64,000 bases of DNA from Rhizobium leguminosarum (lineage in GTDB: Bacteria > Pseudomonadota > Alphaproteobacteria > Rhizobiales > Rhizobiaceae), in contig NZ_CP025012.1 in NCBI RefSeq assembly GCF_002953715.1, positions 1,798,001 through 1,862,000 on the forward strand, given 5' to 3'. The stretch's first letter is position 1. The number at the start of each line of letters is the position of its first letter. The position numbers and the translations under genes were made by a program. The notes beneath the pieces are model-generated. The model was not told the origin of the DNA. It saw nothing but the letters and a program-made list of their open reading frames with translations, and searched no databases. Shown here piece after piece: positions 16,932 through 25,190 of the stretch.

Positions 16932-17435
16932 CTAGAAATTCTCGGCTGACCGCTTCTGGCGCGATAACACCATGCGGTCGACCGTTTCGTCCCGGGCGAC
17001 CAACGTGTGCCAGGCGGCTGCGGCGAGGTGCAGCGCGACCATCGCCAGGATAATCCTCGACCCGATCACGTGATACGGCGCAATGGCGAACGAGAGATAG
17101 CTCGCGACGAACCCCATGCAGGCCTGTCCGATGATTGCGACGTAGAAGCCGTAGTGAAGCGCCTTCGCGGCCCGCCCCGCCCATGAACCGGGCCTGTTGG
17201 CTTCGGGCGGTTGAAGGAGACGAAGAACCAGCCGCAGGCCCATCAGCAGGCCAATCACCATTCCCGCGTAGTTGTGAAGCTGGTGCTGGACAACGTCCCA
17301 ATAGGATGGCGTGAGACCCATGTGGACGGCGTGATGGGTTCTCTCGATGCTACCGCCGGTCAGATATTGCACCGGCACCATGAGGGCGACGAGCCAGTGG
17401 AGTCCTATCTGGGCGAGCGAGTAGCCACTCTTCAT
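16932..17435 (-). CDS. Cytochrome b561-type membrane protein
   Basis: This 167-residue protein has four predicted membrane helices (about residues 8-28, 48-70, 90-112 and 125-148). Histidines are placed to bind two haems b: IGLHWLVALMV, HNYAGMVIGLLMGLRLVLRL, LHYGFYVAIIGQACMGF and ALHLAAAAWHTL. Bacterial CybB-type b561 proteins oxidise quinol or move electrons across the inner membrane. It is upstream of the copper series on the same strand and divergent from the cytochrome c' gene. Its electron partner is not known. Confidence 0.88.
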   Translation of the reverse strand: MKSGYSLAQIGLHWLVALMVPVQYLTGGSIERTHHAVHMGLTPSYWDVVQHQLHNYAGMVIGLLMGLRLVLRLLQPPEANRPGSWAGRAAKALHYGFYVAIIGQACMGFVASYLSFAIAPYHVIGSRIILAMVALHLAAAAWHTLVARDETVDRMVLSRQKRSAENF

Positions 17436-17479
17436 CGATCCTCTCCGAGCGAGAGGCGCAGATTAACCGGCGACAGTTA

Positions 17480-17647
17480 ATGCTTTCTCATCGCCCGGTT
17501 GCCAAAAGATCTGAGTCTATTGGAAGCCGGGAATGCGCCGAAATCCGCGCCCACTTTGCCAGGGACTGCAAACGGGCCGGCGATATGCAGAGCTGCGTCG
17601 ACGCCTGTCGCCATTGCGCCGAGAGCTATGAGAAGATGGCCGCCTGA
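17480..17647 (+). pseudogene. C-terminal remnant of a four-helix-bundle copper-storage (Csp/DUF326) protein
   Basis: A 55-codon open frame from ATG 17480 to TGA 17647 encodes a cysteine-rich C-terminus: GSRECAEIRAHFARDC, then GDMQSCVDACRHCAES and YEKMAA. The pattern ends like DUF326/Csp proteins, in which many cysteines line a helical bundle that stores Cu(I). Whole proteins are about 110-130 residues, and the N-terminal two thirds are missing. One expected cysteine is Tyr (AESYEKMAA). There is no clear ribosome site. I read it as a decayed gene, although a short functional peptide is possible. Confidence 0.6.
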
Positions 17648-17727
17648 CGGGCGCATCCGCCCTCTTGCTGCCCAGATAAAGACGGATATCCGTTGCAGCA
17701 TCATGGTCACCAATCCAGGCGGCGTCG

Positions 17728-18282
17728 ATGAGATTAACAGCTGACACCAGCAAATTCAGACTGTTCGCCTTCATGGCGGCGGTCCTGATGCTAGCAGCCG
17801 TGTCTTCGGCCGCGGAGGGCGTTGTGGCCATTCGGCAGGCGGACATGAAAGCCATGGCCGCAGCGGCAAAAACGATCTCCGGCATGTTCAAGGATTCGAC
17901 GACCTACAAGGCCAGCGAGTTCAAATGGGCGGCCGACACCATCCGCGACAGGTCTGGAGGCGTTCTCTCTGCACATTTCGCGTCCCAGGCCGACAGTCGG
18001 CAGTCGAAGGCCGGACCGAACATCCTTGAGGAGCGCGACCGGTTCGACCGCATCGCCAACGACTTGCGCGACTACGCCGTCGCGCTGGATGCCGCCGCGC
18101 AGAAGAACCCAGGGCCGATGACTGCAAGCATGCGCATGAAGCCCGGAGAGGCGATGGGCGGCGGTCCCTTCGGCACTCACGTCTGCAACGAGGACGAATT
18201 GTCGACGATGGCGGCGGAACACGCGTTCCACCTCATGCTACAGACCTGCACGACCTGCCACACCCGGTTCAGGATGGAATGA
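17728..18282 (+). CDS. Cytochrome c' (class II c-type cytochrome)
   Basis: The 184-residue protein has an N-terminal signal (FRLFAFMAAVLMLAAVSSAA). A helical body of the cytochrome c' type follows, with AIRQADMKAMAAAAKTISGM as the first helix. The single haem site CTTCH is near the C-terminus (QTCTTCHTRFRME), as usual for class II. These periplasmic cytochromes bind nitric oxide or other small ligands, or accept electrons. It is divergent from the b561 gene at the edge of the copper island, so it could be that protein's electron partner. Confidence 0.87.
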   Translation: MRLTADTSKFRLFAFMAAVLMLAAVSSAAEGVVAIRQADMKAMAAAAKTISGMFKDSTTYKASEFKWAADTIRDRSGGVLSAHFASQADSRQSKAGPNILEERDRFDRIANDLRDYAVALDAAAQKNPGPMTASMRMKPGEAMGGGPFGTHVCNEDELSTMAAEHAFHLMLQTCTTCHTRFRME

Positions 18283-18376
18283 CGGCGGCCACTCGCGATT
18301 GGAATTGTCTGCGCCCGAATATTCATTGAGGAAAGATCGGCGGTTGGAGGCGGTCGACCCATTGTAGCGACTCGAC

Positions 18377-18404
18377 AAAGAAAAGCCCGCGCCGAAGCGC
18401 GAGC
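18377..18404 (-). terminator. Intrinsic terminator of the tandem-repeat protein gene
   Basis: Read on the minus strand, GCTCGCGC-TTCG-GCGCGGGC is followed by TTTTCTTT. This is a stable tetraloop hairpin (with one G-U pair) and a U-rich tail, 22 bases after the stop of the gene at 18426. Confidence 0.8.
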
Positions 18405-18425
18405 CTAATTCATATCAGAACAGCT

Positions 18426-18605
18426 TTAGTGGCTGTTCTTGTGGCTTTGTTGACCAGCCTTCACATGCTGTTCATGGCTGCCGCCGCGGGTTCCGCTGGA
18501 CTGCGCGTCGCGGCCGGCCGAGGCGTTGCGGGCATTCGAGTCGTTCTTGTGACTCTGCTGCCCAGCCTTGACGTGCTGTTCATGGGATCCACCTTGGTTT
18601 GCCAT
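18426..18605 (-). CDS. Small hydrophilic tandem-repeat protein (KGG/stress-protein-like)
   Basis: The ATG at 18605 gives 59 residues. They consist of two identical copies of GGSHEQHVKAGQQSHKN (residues about 4-20 and 41-57) joined by a Ser/Ala/Asn-rich linker (DSNARNASAGRDAQSSGTR). It has no hydrophobic core and is probably disordered. Its build recalls small KGG-type general-stress and hydrophilin proteins, but the function is unknown. It has its own terminator, and an EcfG-type promoter candidate lies about 50 bases upstream of its start. Confidence 0.75.
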   Translation of the reverse strand: MANQGGSHEQHVKAGQQSHKNDSNARNASAGRDAQSSGTRGGSHEQHVKAGQQSHKNSH

Positions 18606-18985
18606 TCGGTTCTCCTTGGTTGTTGAACGAGGCCACGTCGACCTCAATGGGAAAACCTCGCTCCGGCGCATGCGTTCCGCATTTTAATATTTCGTGATCT
18701 CCGCTCGAAAAGAACCGGATAAGGAAGCGAACCGGGCGGGTAGGGAGCTCGCCTGCCATTGCGTTGGCCATCGGGAGAAAGCGGAAAAATCCCGATGTTC
18801 TCCAGCACCGCCGCGTCCGCTTGGCGCGGCCCGCAACCTCGATCAAAAAATGCGCATGTCGACGAAAAGGTTCCAGGAAAACAACCGCATCCATCCATGC
18901 CGGAAGGCTCAATGCGGCTTGCGGGCTCTTTCCAAATCGACGGGTCGCTCTAGCTTAAAGGGTACCTGACGAAAAGGAGAAAACC
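18606..18985. other. Intergenic region between divergent small genes
   Basis: This 380-base spacer contains the candidate EcfG promoter at 18654-18678 for the left gene and an AAGGAG ribosome site for the gene at 18986. The short open frames inside it have no recognisable product. Confidence 0.5.
18654..18678 (-). promoter_or_regulatory. Candidate EcfG (general stress sigma factor) promoter
   Basis: On the minus strand there is GGAAC, a 16-base spacer and GGTT, about 50 bases upstream of the tandem-repeat protein start. The alphaproteobacterial EcfG consensus is GGAAC-N16/17-CGTT, so the -10 part has one mismatch. Confidence 0.5.
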
Positions 18986-19195
18986 ATGACCGACGCACCG
19001 AATACGGCGACCCCGGCGCGGAGAGTGTTGCGTGGCCGCCCCTACAGCATCGGCGAATTTGCCAGGAAATATCGGCTCGACGACAAGGAGGCAAAGCGCC
19101 TCTACGAGAAGTTCGGCCCGTCGGCCACCGAACTCGACCTGTTGATGGCGGCAAAGCGGCGCCTGCCGGGCCTGCCCACTAATCTCGACGCCTGA
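18986..19195 (+). CDS. Small conserved-type hypothetical protein
   Basis: This 69-residue protein has a good AAGGAG ribosome site about 8 bases upstream. The central helical part (SIGEFARKYRLDDKEAKRLY) looks like a small helix-turn-helix-like fold, and the C-terminus is basic (AAKRRLPGLPTNLDA). I do not recognise the family. It ends 8 bases before the GFA gene and is probably co-transcribed with it. Confidence 0.7.
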   Translation: MTDAPNTATPARRVLRGRPYSIGEFARKYRLDDKEAKRLYEKFGPSATELDLLMAAKRRLPGLPTNLDA

Positions 19196-19203
19196 CGGGC
19201 GCC

Positions 19204-19578
19204 ATGGGGATCCGAACCGGAAGCTGCCTTTGCGGGGCAGTCGTCTACAGGGTGGAAGGCGAGCCGCTTCGCACCGGCCTCTGCCACTGCGCCGATTGCC
19301 GCAAATCGAGCGGCTCCGCCTTCGTGTTCTTCGCGGTCTGGCCGCGCCAGGCTTTTTCCCACAGCGGCGAGATCGCCACCTTCGCCGGCCGCAGCTTCTG
19401 CCCCACCTGCGGCAGCAGGCTTTTCTGCCTCAGGGAAGATGAGGCCGAACTCCGCCTCGGGTCCCTGGACACTCCACCGACCGACCTTGCGCCTAGCTAT
19501 GAAGTCTGGATCAAGCGGCGTGAACCGTGGCTGCATCCCTTGCCCGGCGCGGGCCAGTTTGCCGAGGATGCGACCTGA
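19204..19578 (+). CDS. GFA-family (CENP-V/GFA domain) zinc protein
   Basis: This 124-residue protein has the three cysteine clusters of the GFA domain: GSCLCGAV (residues about 7-14), GLCHCADCRKSSGSAF (about 26-41) and FCPTCGSRLF (about 66-75), which bind two zinc ions. The family is named after glutathione-dependent formaldehyde-activating enzyme, but most members are of unknown function and some are glutathione-linked lyases. The length is normal. It follows the small hypothetical gene closely. Confidence 0.87.
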   Translation: MGIRTGSCLCGAVVYRVEGEPLRTGLCHCADCRKSSGSAFVFFAVWPRQAFSHSGEIATFAGRSFCPTCGSRLFCLREDEAELRLGSLDTPPTDLAPSYEVWIKRREPWLHPLPGAGQFAEDAT

Positions 19579-19638
19579 CGGGCGCCAAAGCGCGTCGCGA
19601 TCGAGATCGCTTGCCGCGCTTTAGGCCTTTGGTTTGCC

Positions 19639-19682
19639 GCATGTCGTGATCGCAAAACCGCGGAAGGTTTTGCGCGACATGC
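19639..19682. repeat. Mosaic palindromic intergenic repeat (RIME-like)
   Basis: GCATGTCG (19639-19646) pairs with CGACATGC (19675-19682), and an inner CAAAACC/GGTTTTG pair encloses GCGGAA. The unit is preceded by a GCGCTTTAGGCCTTTG-type flank. The same layout recurs at 41928-41974 in the opposite orientation. This is the style of Rhizobium intergenic mosaic elements. Confidence 0.7.
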
Positions 19683-19838
19683 ACAGGCGCACCGAAACTT
19701 GACTTTCCTTACCAATATTTCATTTCACCCATCTGCAATTCCGTGCCAGTTCGGCGGCAATGCTAATCGCCGGTTCATCTGCGTTGTGATTATTTCGCAG
19801 CAGAGGCCGCAAGCGGCCACTGACTGATTGAGGACGAC

Positions 19839-21131
19839 ATGAACAAAATCGTAAGCGGCAGCGAAACCGGAGCAAAGACAGGCGCAGCGTCCGATCTCGC
19901 CGCGGTCCTTTCCGCATCGGGACGGCAGGGCAAGCGCAGCCGCTGGCGCGGACGCCTGCTCATCCTGCTGATCCTCATCGCCGCTGCCGCAGTCGCCGCT
20001 TATTTCTACATGGGCCGTGGGCAAAGCGAATTGAGCTATGACACCCAGCCGGCAAAACGCGGCGACCTGACAGTGCTCGTCACCGCCACCGGCTCCGTGC
20101 AGCCGACCGAGCAGGTGGATATATCGAGCGAGCTTTCCGGCACGGTTCGCGACGTCAACGTCGATTACAACAGCACGGTCAAATCAGGCGAAGTGCTCGC
20201 TCTCCTCGATACCAACAAGCTCGAGGCCGATGTGAAGAGCTCGCGCGCCAAGCTCAATTCGGCCAAGGCGAACGTCGTCAAAGCCAATGCCGATATGCAA
20301 TCGGCAGGCACCTCGCTCGAGCGGCTGAAAAGTCTGGTCAGGAGCAATGTCTCCACCCAGCAGAGCCTCGACGACGCCAGCTACAAATATGATTCCGCCG
20401 TCGCCGCCAAACAGATCAATGAGGCCGAGGTCCTCGCCGCGGAGGCCGACCTGCAGCTTGCGGAAGTCAATCTCGCCAAGGCGAAGATCATCTCGCCGAT
20501 CGACGGCGTCATCCTCACCCGCTCCGTCAATCCGGGCGCCACGGTCGCAGCCTCGCTTTCGGCGCCGATCCTTTTCACCATCGCCGGCGACCTGAAGAAG
20601 ATGGAGCTGCAGGTCGATGTCGACGAGGCCGATGTCGGCCAGATCGCCGTCGGCCAGAAGGCGAAATTCACCGTCGACGCCTATCCCGACCGATCCTTTC
20701 CCGCCGAGATCGAGCAGATCCGCTTCGCCTCCGAAGTGGTCAACAATGTCGTGACCTATAAGGCGGTTCTATCCGTCGACAATGCCGATCTGCTGCTGCG
20801 CCCCGGCATGACGGCGACGGCCGATGTCACCGTCGAGGCCGTCAAGGACACGCTGATGGTGCCGAATGCCGCGCTGCGCTACGCCCCGGCGCAGGCGGAA
20901 AGGCGCGGCCGCGGTATTTTCGGCCTCTTCGGCCCGCCGCGCCAGCGCAACAACAATGCCGGTCCGGCGCTGAAGGGCGCTGAGCGCCGCGTCTGGCTGC
21001 TGCGCAACGGCCGCCCGGCGCCTGTTGTCATCCAGGTCGGTTCCTCCGATGGTCAGTTCACCCAGGTCGTCTCCGGCGACATCAAGGAAAACGACGCACT
21101 GGTGACCGACGCCACGACGCGTGCGAATTAG
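19839..21131 (+). CDS. MacA-like periplasmic adaptor (membrane fusion protein) of an efflux pump
   Basis: The 430-residue protein has a cytoplasmic tail, one membrane helix (LLILLILIAAAAVAAYFYM, about residues 44-62) and a periplasmic adaptor. The lipoyl-like region (DISSELSGTVRDVNVDYNST), a long coiled-coil hairpin (residues about 130-210) and beta-barrel domains (KMELQVDVDEADVGQIAVGQ) follow in order. This is the MacA/HlyD architecture. It is followed at 12 bases by the ATPase and permease genes, so the three make a tripartite exporter. The outer-membrane partner is not adjacent. The substrate is unknown; peptides or macrolides are typical. Confidence 0.9.
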   Translation: MNKIVSGSETGAKTGAASDLAAVLSASGRQGKRSRWRGRLLILLILIAAAAVAAYFYMGRGQSELSYDTQPAKRGDLTVLVTATGSVQPTEQVDISSELSGTVRDVNVDYNSTVKSGEVLALLDTNKLEADVKSSRAKLNSAKANVVKANADMQSAGTSLERLKSLVRSNVSTQQSLDDASYKYDSAVAAKQINEAEVLAAEADLQLAEVNLAKAKIISPIDGVILTRSVNPGATVAASLSAPILFTIAGDLKKMELQVDVDEADVGQIAVGQKAKFTVDAYPDRSFPAEIEQIRFASEVVNNVVTYKAVLSVDNADLLLRPGMTATADVTVEAVKDTLMVPNAALRYAPAQAERRGRGIFGLFGPPRQRNNNAGPALKGAERRVWLLRNGRPAPVVIQVGSSDGQFTQVVSGDIKENDALVTDATTRAN

Positions 21132-21143
21132 GCGGAGAGACGG

Positions 21144-21860
21144 ATGGCAAGCCCGCCGCTCATCGAATTCAGGCAGGTCTCGAAAATCTACGGCGAGGGC
21201 GAGGCGGAGATCCGCGCGCTCGACCACGTCGACCTTGCGATCAACGCCCATGAATTCGTCGCGATCATGGGGCCGTCTGGCTCCGGTAAGTCGACGGCGA
21301 TGAACATTCTCGGCTGCCTCGACGTGCCGAGCGCGGGCGAATACATCTTCGAAGGCATTCCGACCAGCGGCTTCGACCGTAGCCAGCTGACGCTGCTGCG
21401 CCGCCACATGCTCGGCTTCGTCTTCCAGGGTTTCAACCTCCTGTCGCGCACTTCGGCCGTCGAGAATGTCGAGCTGCCGTTGATCTATCGCGGCATGGCG
21501 GTGCGCGAGCGGCGCGAGCGGGCCCGCGAGGCGTTGGCGCTGGTCGGCCTTACCGGGCGCGAACATCACAAGACACAGGAACTGTCAGGCGGCCAGCAGC
21601 AGCGCGTCGCTATCGCCCGCGCCATCGTCACCGAGCCGGCACTGCTCTTGGCCGACGAGCCCACAGGCAATCTCGACACGAAGACCAGCGTCGAGATCAT
21701 GGATCTGATGACGCGGCTGAACCGCGAGCAGGGCATCACCATCGTCATGGTCACCCACGAGCCCGATATTGCCGCCTATGCCCAGCGGCTGCTGCGTTTC
21801 GTCGACGGCAAGCTGGAGACTGAGGTCGAGCACCGGAGGAGGGCGGATCATGTTCTTTGA
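21144..21860 (+). CDS. ABC transporter ATPase of the MacB/LolD type
   Basis: The 238-residue ATPase has Walker [10 protein letters not shown] (about residues 41-49), a Q-loop in FVFQGFNLL, the signature [14 protein letters not shown], Walker [13 protein letters not shown] and the H-loop VTHE. The closeness to LolD/MacB nucleotide-binding domains ([10 protein letters not shown]) and the adjacent adaptor and FtsX-type permease identify it as the energiser of the exporter. It overlaps the permease gene by 11 bases. Confidence 0.93.
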   Translation: MASPPLIEFRQVSKIYGEGEAEIRALDHVDLAINAHEFVAIMGPSGSGKSTAMNILGCLDVPSAGEYIFEGIPTSGFDRSQLTLLRRHMLGFVFQGFNLLSRTSAVENVELPLIYRGMAVRERRERAREALALVGLTGREHHKTQELSGGQQQRVAIARAIVTEPALLLADEPTGNLDTKTSVEIMDLMTRLNREQGITIVMVTHEPDIAAYAQRLLRFVDGKLETEVEHRRRADHVL

Positions 21861-23052
21861 GACGCTGAAGCTGGCGCTGCGGGCCATCAGCCGCAACATG
21901 CTGCGCTCGTTCCTGACCGTGCTCGGCGTCGTCATCGGCGTTGCCGCTGTCATCGCGCTGGTGACGATCGGCAACGGCACCACCGCTCAGGTCTCGACCG
22001 AACTGTCGCGGCTCGGCACCAACATGCTGTTCGTCCGTCCCGGCCAGTTCGGCCCCGGCCGGGCGAGTTCGGAGGCCAAGCGCTTCAGCGTCAAGGACGT
22101 CGCGGCCATCCGCGACCAGATCGGCGGCCTCAGGGCCGTGGCGCCGCTCAACCAGTCCACAGCGACCGTGATTTTCGGCGGCCAGAACCATTCGACCAGC
22201 GTCTCCGGCACCACCAACGATTATTTCATCGCACAGGACTGGGATCTGGCGCTCGGCCGCAATTTCCTGCCCGCCGAGGAACGCGGCCAGGCGCGCTGCA
22301 TCATCGGCGAGACGGTGCGCTCGCAGCTCTTCGGCAGCGCCGACCCCACAGGCCAGCAGATCCGCGTCGGCAAGGTCTCATGCCCCGTCATCGGCGTGCT
22401 TGCCAAGCGCGGCCAGTCCGGCATGGGCAATGACCAGGACGATGTCGTCATCATGCCGGTCAAGGTGTTCCAGCGACGCATCAGCGGCAACAGCAACGTG
22501 CCGCAGATCATCATCTCTGCGCGCGACGGCGTCTCCACAGCCAAGGTGCAGTCCGATGTCGAAAATCTCCTGCGCGAGCGCCGCAAGATCGTGCCCGGCC
22601 GCCAGGACGATTTCAACGTCAACGACATGACTCAGATCGCCGAGGCGATGACCGGCACGACGACGCTGCTGACCGGCCTGCTCGGCGCCGTCGCGGCGAT
22701 CAGCCTGCTCGTCGGCGGCATCGGCATCATGAACATCATGCTGGTCTCCGTCACCGAGCGCACCCGCGAAATCGGCATCCGCCTGGCGATCGGCGCGCTC
22801 GAAAACCAGGTGCTCACCCAGTTCCTGGTCGAGGCGGTGGCGTTGTCGCTATTCGGCGGCATCACCGGCATCGTCCTGGGCTTGAGCCTCGGCTTCGGCG
22901 CCGTGACGCTGCTGAAAGTACCCTTCGTCTTCAGCCCCCTGATGGTCGCCGTCGCCTTCCTGTTCTCCGCGGCAATCGGCATGATCTTCGGCTATTTCCC
23001 GGCGAGAAGGGCGGCGCAGTTGAATCCCATCGAGGCGCTGCGGCACGAGTGA
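21850..23052 (+). CDS. MacB-type ABC transporter permease (FtsX family)
   Basis: The ATG at 21850 gives 400 residues beginning [20 protein letters not shown], typical of MacB-type permeases. There is one N-terminal helix (about 22-44), a large periplasmic MacB_PCD domain (about 50-240) and three C-terminal helices (about 275-390) with the FtsX motif EIGIRLAIGA. Here the ATPase is a separate protein, unlike E. coli MacB, in which the two are fused. An earlier start at 21769 only adds frame-shifted ATPase sequence. Confidence 0.92.
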   Translation: MFFETLKLALRAISRNMLRSFLTVLGVVIGVAAVIALVTIGNGTTAQVSTELSRLGTNMLFVRPGQFGPGRASSEAKRFSVKDVAAIRDQIGGLRAVAPLNQSTATVIFGGQNHSTSVSGTTNDYFIAQDWDLALGRNFLPAEERGQARCIIGETVRSQLFGSADPTGQQIRVGKVSCPVIGVLAKRGQSGMGNDQDDVVIMPVKVFQRRISGNSNVPQIIISARDGVSTAKVQSDVENLLRERRKIVPGRQDDFNVNDMTQIAEAMTGTTTLLTGLLGAVAAISLLVGGIGIMNIMLVSVTERTREIGIRLAIGALENQVLTQFLVEAVALSLFGGITGIVLGLSLGFGAVTLLKVPFVFSPLMVAVAFLFSAAIGMIFGYFPARRAAQLNPIEALRHE

Positions 23053-23127
23053 AAAAGGCCGTGGCAAAGCGCATGATGTCTCTCTACTCTTGTCAATCGA
23101 ATGCAAGCGCTATCGGAGGCTGGCATC

Positions 23128-23487
23128 ATGCCGCTCAACAGACTGGTGATCTACGCTGGGAATGTCGAGGAAACGGCGCGGTTTTATGAGAAGCACTTCG
23201 GTTTCAAGGCGACCAGCCTGCCTGGCGACAGGATCATTGAACTGGTCGCTCAGGACGGCGGTGCGAATATCATGCTTCATCAGGCCGCCAAGGGACAGCG
23301 GAGCGGTCAATCCGCCGTCAAGTTGGTCTTCGACGTGGAGAATGTCGAGGCTTTTTGCAGGCGTTGCGCGGAGAATGGCCTCATGTTCGGTACCATCCAT
23401 AAAGCCGATGGCTATCTGTTCGCCAATGCAAAAGACCCCTGTCAAAATTCGATCTCGGTTTCCAGCCGGGCTTTTCGCAAGGGGTGA
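23128..23487 (+). CDS. VOC-superfamily protein (glyoxalase/bleomycin-resistance fold)
   Basis: I use the ATG at 23128 (MPLNRLVIYAGNVEETARFY), which follows GGAGG; an in-frame ATG at 23101 is possible. The 119-residue protein has the betaalphabetabetabeta module: LVIYAGNVEETARFYEKHFG, then ELVAQDGGANIMLHQ and VKLVFDVENVEAFCRR. This is a single-chain VOC protein that would act as a dimer on a metal-bound substrate. No specific activity can be assigned. Confidence 0.83.
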   Translation: MPLNRLVIYAGNVEETARFYEKHFGFKATSLPGDRIIELVAQDGGANIMLHQAAKGQRSGQSAVKLVFDVENVEAFCRRCAENGLMFGTIHKADGYLFANAKDPCQNSISVSSRAFRKG

Positions 23488-23680
23488 CCGAGGGGTAGTG
23501 CCGGCCTGATGACGTAGGCGAGGCGGTGTGCCTCAGCAGGCCGGGGCGGGTGGCACGAGCCTTTGCGGCGCAGACGTCAATGTCTTGCCGGTTTTCGGCA
23601 GCCTCACCTATGTTATCTATCTGTTCGTATTCTGATATTTCAATGCCGACTTGTCTTCTGTTTTTGACCGTGTCACTATG

Positions 23681-23690
23681 TGATATATCA
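23681..23690. promoter_or_regulatory. Palindromic operator candidate upstream of the GntR gene
   Basis: TGATATATCA is a perfect 10-base palindrome 22 bases before the TTG start of the GntR-family gene. FCD-type GntR regulators often bind short AT-rich palindromes next to their own promoters, so autoregulation is plausible. Confidence 0.4.
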
Positions 23691-23712
23691 GATTTGGCGA
23701 CGGAGTTCCGTA

Positions 23713-24327
23713 TTGCAGACTTCACAGAGCCATCTTGCTTACCTCGCGCTGGAACATCTGATCGTGACGCTGGCGCTGAAGCCCGGCGCGCTCGTCACTG
23801 AAAAGCAGCTGATCGATATGGCGGGCCATGGGCGTACGCCGGTGCGCGAGGCGATCCAGAAGCTTGCTTGGCAGGGGCTGATCCTGGTGAAGCCGCGCGT
23901 CGGGCTGCAGGTGGCCGAGATCGCGCCTGAGGATCATGGCAATGTCATGCAGGTGCGCCGCGAGCTGGAGCCGATCGCGGCAAGCCTCGTCGCCGAACAC
24001 GCGAGCGACGAGCAGCGCGCGCGCCTCACCGACTGCGCCCGCGCGATGGAGGAATGCGCCGTCGGCGGCGATCTCGCCGGCTTCTTTGCCGCCGACAAGG
24101 CCTTCGACGAAATCCTTGAAGATGCCTGCCCGAACGGCTTCATCACGGCAGCACTCGGCCCGGTGCAGACGCATTCGCGTCGCCTCTGGTACTCCAAGGC
24201 AAGCCCGGAGCGCATGGATCGCTCCATCTCGCTGCACGTCGCCGTCATCCGCGCTATCCATCAGGGCAGGCCGGATGAAGCGCGCACCACCATGGCGGTG
24301 CTGATCGATTACCTCAGCCAGACATAG
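23713..24327 (+). CDS. GntR-family regulator with FCD domain
   Basis: I choose the TTG at 23713 because GGAG lies seven bases upstream; a GTG at 23680 is in frame but overlaps the palindrome. The 204-residue product has a winged helix (LITEKQL-type segment, then MAGHGRTPVREAIQKLAWQG, about residues 35-60) and an all-helical FCD ligand domain to the end. The FCD metal-site residues Asp, His and His cannot be fixed with certainty. No obvious target gene adjoins it apart from the convergent fpr gene. Confidence 0.85.
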   Translation: MQTSQSHLAYLALEHLIVTLALKPGALVTEKQLIDMAGHGRTPVREAIQKLAWQGLILVKPRVGLQVAEIAPEDHGNVMQVRRELEPIAASLVAEHASDEQRARLTDCARAMEECAVGGDLAGFFAADKAFDEILEDACPNGFITAALGPVQTHSRRLWYSKASPERMDRSISLHVAVIRAIHQGRPDEARTTMAVLIDYLSQT

Positions 24328-24377
24328 AAACGGCCCCGTTTCCGGAGCCGCTGTCAGATCGGATTGTCGCAAAAACG

Positions 24378-25190
24378 TCAGCCGACGAAAGCGCGCTCTA
24401 TGACGAATTCGGCAGGCTTGCTGTTGGCGCCTTCATCGAGGCCGGCCTTTTCGAGCAGTTCCTTGGTATCCTTCAGCATCGCCGAGGAGCCGCAGATCAT
24501 GCCGCGGTCGATTGCCGGGTCGAGCGGCGGCACGCCGAGATCGGTGAACAGCTTGCCGGAGGAGATCAGGTCGGTGATGCGGCCGCGATATTCGAAATCC
24601 TCGCGGGTGACTGTCGGATAGTGGCGCAGCTTGTCGCCGACGACTTCCTTCAGCAGCTCGTCATTCTGAATCTCGTGCACGAGGTCGAAGCCATATTTCA
24701 GCTCGGCGACATCGCGTGTCGTATGGGTGAGGATGACCTCCTCGAACTTTTCATAGGTCTCAGGATCGCGGATCAGGCTGGCGAAAGGCGCAATGCCCGT
24801 TCCAGTCGAGAACATGTAGAGACGACGGCCGGGCGTCAGCGCGTCGAGCACCAGCGTGCCCGTCGGCTTCTTGCGCATCAGCACCTGGTCGCCCGCCTTG
24901 ATCGCCTGCAGATGTGAGGTGAGCGGACCGTCCGGCACCTTGATCGAGAAGAATTCAAGCTCTTCGGCCCAGGCGGGGCTCGCGATCGAATAGGCGCGGA
25001 AGACCGGTTTGCCCTCGACCATCAGGCCGATCATCGCGAATTCGCCGGAACGGAAACGGAAGCCCTGCGGCCGGGTCATCGTGAAGCGGAAGAGCCGGTC
25101 GGTATAGTGTGTGACATCGAGCACCGTCTCGGCATAGACGCCGGCGGGGATGGACTGGGCGAAGTCTTCGGTCTTTGCAGGCGCGTTCAT
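24378..25190 (-). CDS. fpr: Ferredoxin/flavodoxin-NADP+ reductase
   Basis: The ATG at 25190 yields 270 residues (MNAPAKTEDFAQSIPAGVYA). The FAD-binding segment RAYSIASP lies at about residue 70, the NADP-binding region MFSTGTGIAPFASLIRDPET at about 135, and the C-terminal motif GMICGSSAML at about 230, ending FVIERAFVG. This is the short bacterial FNR type that exchanges electrons between NADPH and ferredoxin or flavodoxin and supports oxidative-stress defence. A longer in-frame extension to 25280 lacks support. Confidence 0.9.
   Translation of the reverse strand: MNAPAKTEDFAQSIPAGVYAETVLDVTHYTDRLFRFTMTRPQGFRFRSGEFAMIGLMVEGKPVFRAYSIASPAWAEELEFFSIKVPDGPLTSHLQAIKAGDQVLMRKKPTGTLVLDALTPGRRLYMFSTGTGIAPFASLIRDPETYEKFEEVILTHTTRDVAELKYGFDLVHEIQNDELLKEVVGDKLRHYPTVTREDFEYRGRITDLISSGKLFTDLGVPPLDPAIDRGMICGSSAMLKDTKELLEKAGLDEGANSKPAEFVIERAFVG

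Noticed and set aside
18426..18605. Repeated DNA units as a possible CRISPR
   Set aside because: There are only two copies, they are coding and in frame, and there is no spacer array or cas gene.
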